Source of the DNA: Pseudomonadota bacterium
GTDB lineage: Bacteria; Pseudomonadota; Alphaproteobacteria; Rhizobiales; Devosiaceae
Assembly (NCBI GenBank): GCA_023433985.1
Contig: JAEYTN010000022.1
Location: 1-8,991, forward strand
Length of the DNA: 8,991 nucleotides
Direction of reading: 5' to 3'
The notes beneath the pieces are model-generated. The model had not been told where the DNA came from and made no database searches. It worked only from the letters and a program-made list of their open reading frames with translations. This document shows, piece after piece, positions 6,431-8,991 of the stretch (position 1 is its first letter; every line of letters begins with the position of its first letter). A program made the position numbers and the translations under genes.

Positions 6431-7668
6431 CCCGCAACCTCCTCACGCAGGAAGCGCGGATTGCCGAGGATATCGCGGCGCTCGCCGAGATCACCGAGCC
6501 GGATCGGCCCTATACCCGCCGCGCCTTCACGCCGGTGTTCCTCAAGGGGCGGGAGTGGCTGGGGCGGCGGTTCGAGGCGGCGGGCTTGCGGACGCGGATC
6601 GATGCCTCCGGCAACCTGGTCGGCACGCGGCCGGGGACGAAGCCCGGCCGTGGTACGATCATGCTCGGCTCGCACTCGGACACCGTGCCGGATGGCGGGC
6701 GGTTCGATGGCATCGCGGGGGTATCGGCGGCGCTCGAGGTGGCGCGGGCCCTGCGCGACGGGCGGATCGAGCTGGAGCACGACCTCGAGATCGTCGATTT
6801 CCTCGCCGAGGAGGTGTCGATCTTCGGCGTCTCCTGCGTCGGCAGCCGCGGCATGGCCGGGGTGCGGCCGGCGGAGTGGCTGGAGCGTAGCGCACAGGGG
6901 ATGACGCTGCGCGAGGGGATCGCCGAGGTCGGGGGGCACCCGGGGGTCAGCGAAATCCGCTCGGACATCCGGGCGTTCCTCGAACTCCACATTGAGCAGG
7001 GGCCGGTGCTGGAGGATGGCCATCTCGATATCGGCGTCGTCACGGCGATCGCGGGGATCACGCGGATCGAAATCGTGGTGAACGGCCGCGCCGACCATGC
7101 CGGGACGACGCCGATGCGCTCGCGGCAGGACGCGCTGGCGGCGGCCGCGCGGCTGGTGCTGGGGATCGAGGCGCTCGGGATGGAGCTGGCGGAGGGGCAT
7201 TTCCACTTCGCCGCGACGGTGGGGGAGTTCGCGATCGAACCGGGGGCGGCGAACGTCGTGCCGTCGCGGGCGCGGCTGCTGGTCGATTCGCGGGCGGAGC
7301 GGCGGGCGGACATGGAGACGTTTGTGGAGCGGCTCGGCGCGCTGGCGGCGTCGGTGGGGGCCGAGACGGGGGTGGCGGTAGAGCCGCCATTGACCATTTC
7401 CGACAATTTGCCGACGCCTTGCGACGATCTCGTGCTTGATACGCTGGACGCGGCAGCCGTGGCCGTGGGGGCGCGCCATCGCCGCATGGCCTCGGGCGCT
7501 GGGCACGACACGGCCTGGATGGCGCGGGTGACGCGGGCCGGGATGATCTTCATCCCCTGCCTCGGCGGCCGCAGCCATACGCCGGACGAACATGCCGAAA
7601 CGGCCGACGTGGCGCTCGGCGCTGCAGTGCTGCTGGAAGCGGTGAAGAGACTGGACGTGGAGTTGTAG
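6427..7668 (+). CDS. N-carbamoyl-L-amino acid amidohydrolase (HyuC/AllC, M20 family)
   Basis: This 413-residue binuclear metal hydrolase removes a carbamoyl group, giving an amino acid, CO2 and ammonia. Metal and active-site motifs are GSHSDTVPDGGRFDG with His83 and Asp94, Glu128-Glu129 (AEEVSIF), ELHIEQG with His188, the dimerisation-domain ADHAGTTPM with His224 (about 210-330 is the lid domain), SGAGHD near 356, and GGRSHTPDEH with His384. Length is normal for the family. The residues after the Glu pair are V-S-I-F, where G-x-R-F is usual. I chose GTG 6427, in a GTGA overlap with the amidohydrolase stop, because MTRNLL matches the usual start of relatives. GTG 6415 (four residues longer, after GGGGA) is an alternative. 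Beside a hydantoinase the substrate is probably an N-carbamoyl amino acid such as N-carbamoylglutamate; allantoate is a less likely option. Confidence 0.88.
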   Translation: MTRNLLTQEARIAEDIAALAEITEPDRPYTRRAFTPVFLKGREWLGRRFEAAGLRTRIDASGNLVGTRPGTKPGRGTIMLGSHSDTVPDGGRFDGIAGVSAALEVARALRDGRIELEHDLEIVDFLAEEVSIFGVSCVGSRGMAGVRPAEWLERSAQGMTLREGIAEVGGHPGVSEIRSDIRAFLELHIEQGPVLEDGHLDIGVVTAIAGITRIEIVVNGRADHAGTTPMRSRQDALAAAARLVLGIEALGMELAEGHFHFAATVGEFAIEPGAANVVPSRARLLVDSRAERRADMETFVERLGALAASVGAETGVAVEPPLTISDNLPTPCDDLVLDTLDAAAVAVGARHRRMASGAGHDTAWMARVTRAGMIFIPCLGGRSHTPDEHAETADVALGAAVLLEAVKRLDVEL

Positions 7669-7669
7669 A

Positions 7670-8800
7670 GTGGGTCGCGTACTGACCGAGAAGGATGTGG
7701 AGCCGGCGGTGAAAGGTGGCTCCGTCTATGCGGCGGGTGGCGGCGGCTGGGCCGACCACGGGCGCATGCTGGGCTACGCGGCGACCTCGATCGGCAAACC
7801 CGAACTGGTCGACATCGAGGAGCTGGAGCCCAAGGACTGGGTGGCGACCGCCGCAGCCATCGGCGCGCCGGCCTCGACGACCAACTGGGAAATGCAGGGC
7901 CGCGACTACGTCAAGGCGGTCGAGCTGCTGCAGGAGGCGCTGGGCGAGCCGCTCGCCGGGCTGATGATCGGCCAGAACGGCAAGAGCTCGACGCTCAACG
8001 CCTGGCTGCCGGGAGCGGTGCTCGGCACCAAGGTGGTGGACGCGGTGGGCGACATCCGCGCGCACCCGACCGGCGATATGGGCTCGATCGGCATGGCCTC
8101 GTCGCCGGAGCAATCGATCCAGACGGCCGTGGGCGGCAACCGGGCGGAGAACCGCTACATCGAACTGGTGACGCGGGGCGCCACCGCGAGGATTTCGCCG
8201 ATCCTCCGCACCGCTTCGGACATGTCGGGCGGCTTTATCGCCTCGTGCCGCAACCCGGTGCGCGCCAAATACGTCCGGCGCAATGCGGCGCTGGGGGGCA
8301 TTTCGCTGGCGCTGGAGCTGGGCGAGGCGATCCTCGCGGCCGAGGCGAAGGGCGGCTCGGCGGTAATCGACGCCATCGTCAAGACCACCGGCGGCACCAT
8401 CCTCGCCAAGGGGACGGTGACCGAGAAGGACCTCGTCTACACAAGGGAAGCCTTCGACGTCGGCAAGTTCGTGCTGAACGAAGGCGACAAGGCGATCACC
8501 ATCCACACCATGAACGAGTACATGGCGGTGGACGACGCCGGCGGAAACCGGCTCGCCACATTCCCCGACGTGATCACCACACTCGACGCCTCGGGTACGC
8601 CGCTCTCTGCCGGCCAGCTGCGGGTGGGCATGTATGTGTTCATCCTGCATGTGAGCAAGAAGCTGATCCCGCTCTCGACTTCGGTGATCGAGCCCGCCGT
8701 GTTCCCGCCGGTGGAGAAGGCGCTGGGCATCGACCTCGCGACCTACGCGCTCGACGGCATCAAGCCACGCAAGAAGGGCGGCGTGAAGGGGTGGGAGTAG
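7670..8800 (+). CDS. DUF917 / S-methyl thiohydantoin desulfurase (S-Me-THD) family protein
   Basis: This 376-residue protein matches the DUF917 family. Marks are the N-terminal glycine-rich GGSVYAAGGGGWADHGR (about 16-32), the mid-region TLNAWLPGAVLGTKVVDA (about 108-125) followed by GDIRAHPTGDMGSIGM (DUF917 proteins usually have DADxxGRAxPExxM), then an all-beta C-terminal domain with GGTILAKGTVTEKD and late SVIEPAVFPPVEKALG. The family was renamed S-methyl thiohydantoin desulfurase; its role would be to replace the sulfur of a (S-methyl)thiohydantoin with oxygen, making the hydantoin that the upstream amidohydrolase opens. No signal peptide or membrane segment is seen, so it should be cytoplasmic. 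The start is GTG 7670, one base after the carbamoylase stop, with GGAG 7 nt upstream. It is the last gene of the run. Family call is firm; the precise reaction is inferred. Some DUF917 members have other roles. Confidence 0.85.
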   Translation: MGRVLTEKDVEPAVKGGSVYAAGGGGWADHGRMLGYAATSIGKPELVDIEELEPKDWVATAAAIGAPASTTNWEMQGRDYVKAVELLQEALGEPLAGLMIGQNGKSSTLNAWLPGAVLGTKVVDAVGDIRAHPTGDMGSIGMASSPEQSIQTAVGGNRAENRYIELVTRGATARISPILRTASDMSGGFIASCRNPVRAKYVRRNAALGGISLALELGEAILAAEAKGGSAVIDAIVKTTGGTILAKGTVTEKDLVYTREAFDVGKFVLNEGDKAITIHTMNEYMAVDDAGGNRLATFPDVITTLDASGTPLSAGQLRVGMYVFILHVSKKLIPLSTSVIEPAVFPPVEKALGIDLATYALDGIKPRKKGGVKGWE

Positions 8801-8809
8801 GGCAACACA

Positions 8810-8826
8810 CTGGCCTAAGGGGCCAG
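8810..8826 (+). terminator. Short hairpin after the last catabolic gene, weak terminator candidate
   Basis: CTGGCC (8810-8815) pairs with GGCCAG (8821-8826) around TAAGG, 9 nt after the DUF917 stop. The stem is only 6 bp and no T-run follows, so intrinsic termination is doubtful. It marks the boundary between the catabolic run and the antitoxin gene. Confidence 0.3.
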
Positions 8827-8836
8827 CTAGCGCTAG
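8827..8836. promoter_or_regulatory. Perfect 10-bp palindrome upstream of the antitoxin gene, possible operator
   Basis: CTAGCGCTAG is a perfect palindrome ending 33 bp before the ATG at 8870, next to an AT-richer stretch (TAGATATGTACT) that could supply a -10 element. Antitoxins of type II systems often bind palindromes at their own promoter. This is a position-based guess with no motif match. Confidence 0.25.
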
Positions 8837-8869
8837 ATATGTACTGATCCACCATCGACCGGAGCATCA

Positions 8870-8991
8870 ATGGCCAAGACATACACCGTGAGCGCTGCCT
8901 GGGACGACGAGGCAAAGGTGTGGGTCGCAACCAGCGACGATGTTCCAGGCCTTGTCACTGAGGCGCCCACGCTCGACGCCCTCGTCGAGCG
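8870..8991 (+). CDS. DUF1902 / HicB-type antitoxin, 3' truncated by window edge
   Basis: An ATG at 8870, 5 nt after GGAG (8861-8864), opens a frame that stays open to the right edge (40 full codons). The translation begins MAKTYTVSAAWDDEAKVWVA and continues TSDDVPGLVTEAPTLDALVE. The pattern of a basic-aromatic first strand, WDxEAxVWVA, SDDVPGL and TEAPTLDxL matches the DUF1902 branch of HicB-like antitoxins, whose partial double-stranded-RNA-binding-like fold neutralises a HicA mRNA interferase. It is separated from the catabolic run by 69 bp with its own ribosome binding site and possible promoter, so it is probably unrelated to the pathway. A small hicA toxin gene would be expected just beyond the window; an orphan DUF1902 gene is the alternative. 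Confidence 0.75.
   Translation, partial: MAKTYTVSAAWDDEAKVWVATSDDVPGLVTEAPTLDALVE

Noticed and set aside
6271..7593. Long open frame on the - strand (440 codons)
   Set aside because: It is antisense to the carbamoylase, whose frame carries all catalytic motifs. The composition is His/Arg/Pro-rich with no recognisable domain.

Overview
The window looks like a chromosomal segment of a high-GC alphaproteobacterium. A Hyphomicrobiales member (Devosia-like or a relative) is my best guess. The reasons are strong G/C third-position use, GTG starts, and an intergenic palindrome whose arms read as the CGAAAGCAGGGACCCA type that I associate with repeats in such genomes. The genus is inference. All recognised genes lie on the + strand.

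Layout. (1) Positions 1-1019 hold the C-terminal two thirds of an aromatic amino acid lyase (histidine ammonia-lyase superfamily), cut by the left edge, with substitutions at positions that matter in true HutH. (2) Positions 1116-5081 hold a complete ABC importer of the quaternary-amine (osmoprotectant) type in the order binding protein, long permease, ATPase, short permease. This is the same order and size pattern as E. coli yehZYXW. The 188-bp gap after the binding-protein gene carries a terminator-like hairpin and a REP-like palindrome. (3) Positions 5087-8800 hold three catabolic enzymes coupled to the transporter by overlaps or gaps of 1-5 bp: a cyclic amidohydrolase (hydantoinase/dihydroorotase-like), an M20-type N-carbamoyl amino acid amidohydrolase, and a DUF917 / S-methyl-thiohydantoin desulfurase-like protein. 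(4) From 8870 a separate gene begins, a DUF1902/HicB-type antitoxin cut by the right edge.

How they fit together. A betaine-type importer, a HAL-like lyase, a thiohydantoin desulfurase-like protein, a hydantoinase and a carbamoylase match, step for step, known bacterial ergothioneine catabolism: trimethylamine elimination, hydration, desulfurisation, hydantoin ring opening, then decarbamoylation to glutamate. Only the urocanase-like hydratase is missing from the window, and it would be expected just upstream. I therefore read the window as a probable uptake and degradation locus for ergothioneine, S-methyl-ergothioneine or a close betaine of histidine. The family calls are strong. The substrate is inference from gene content.

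No tRNA, rRNA, CRISPR array, insertion sequence or regulator gene was seen. No gap exceeds 300 bp.
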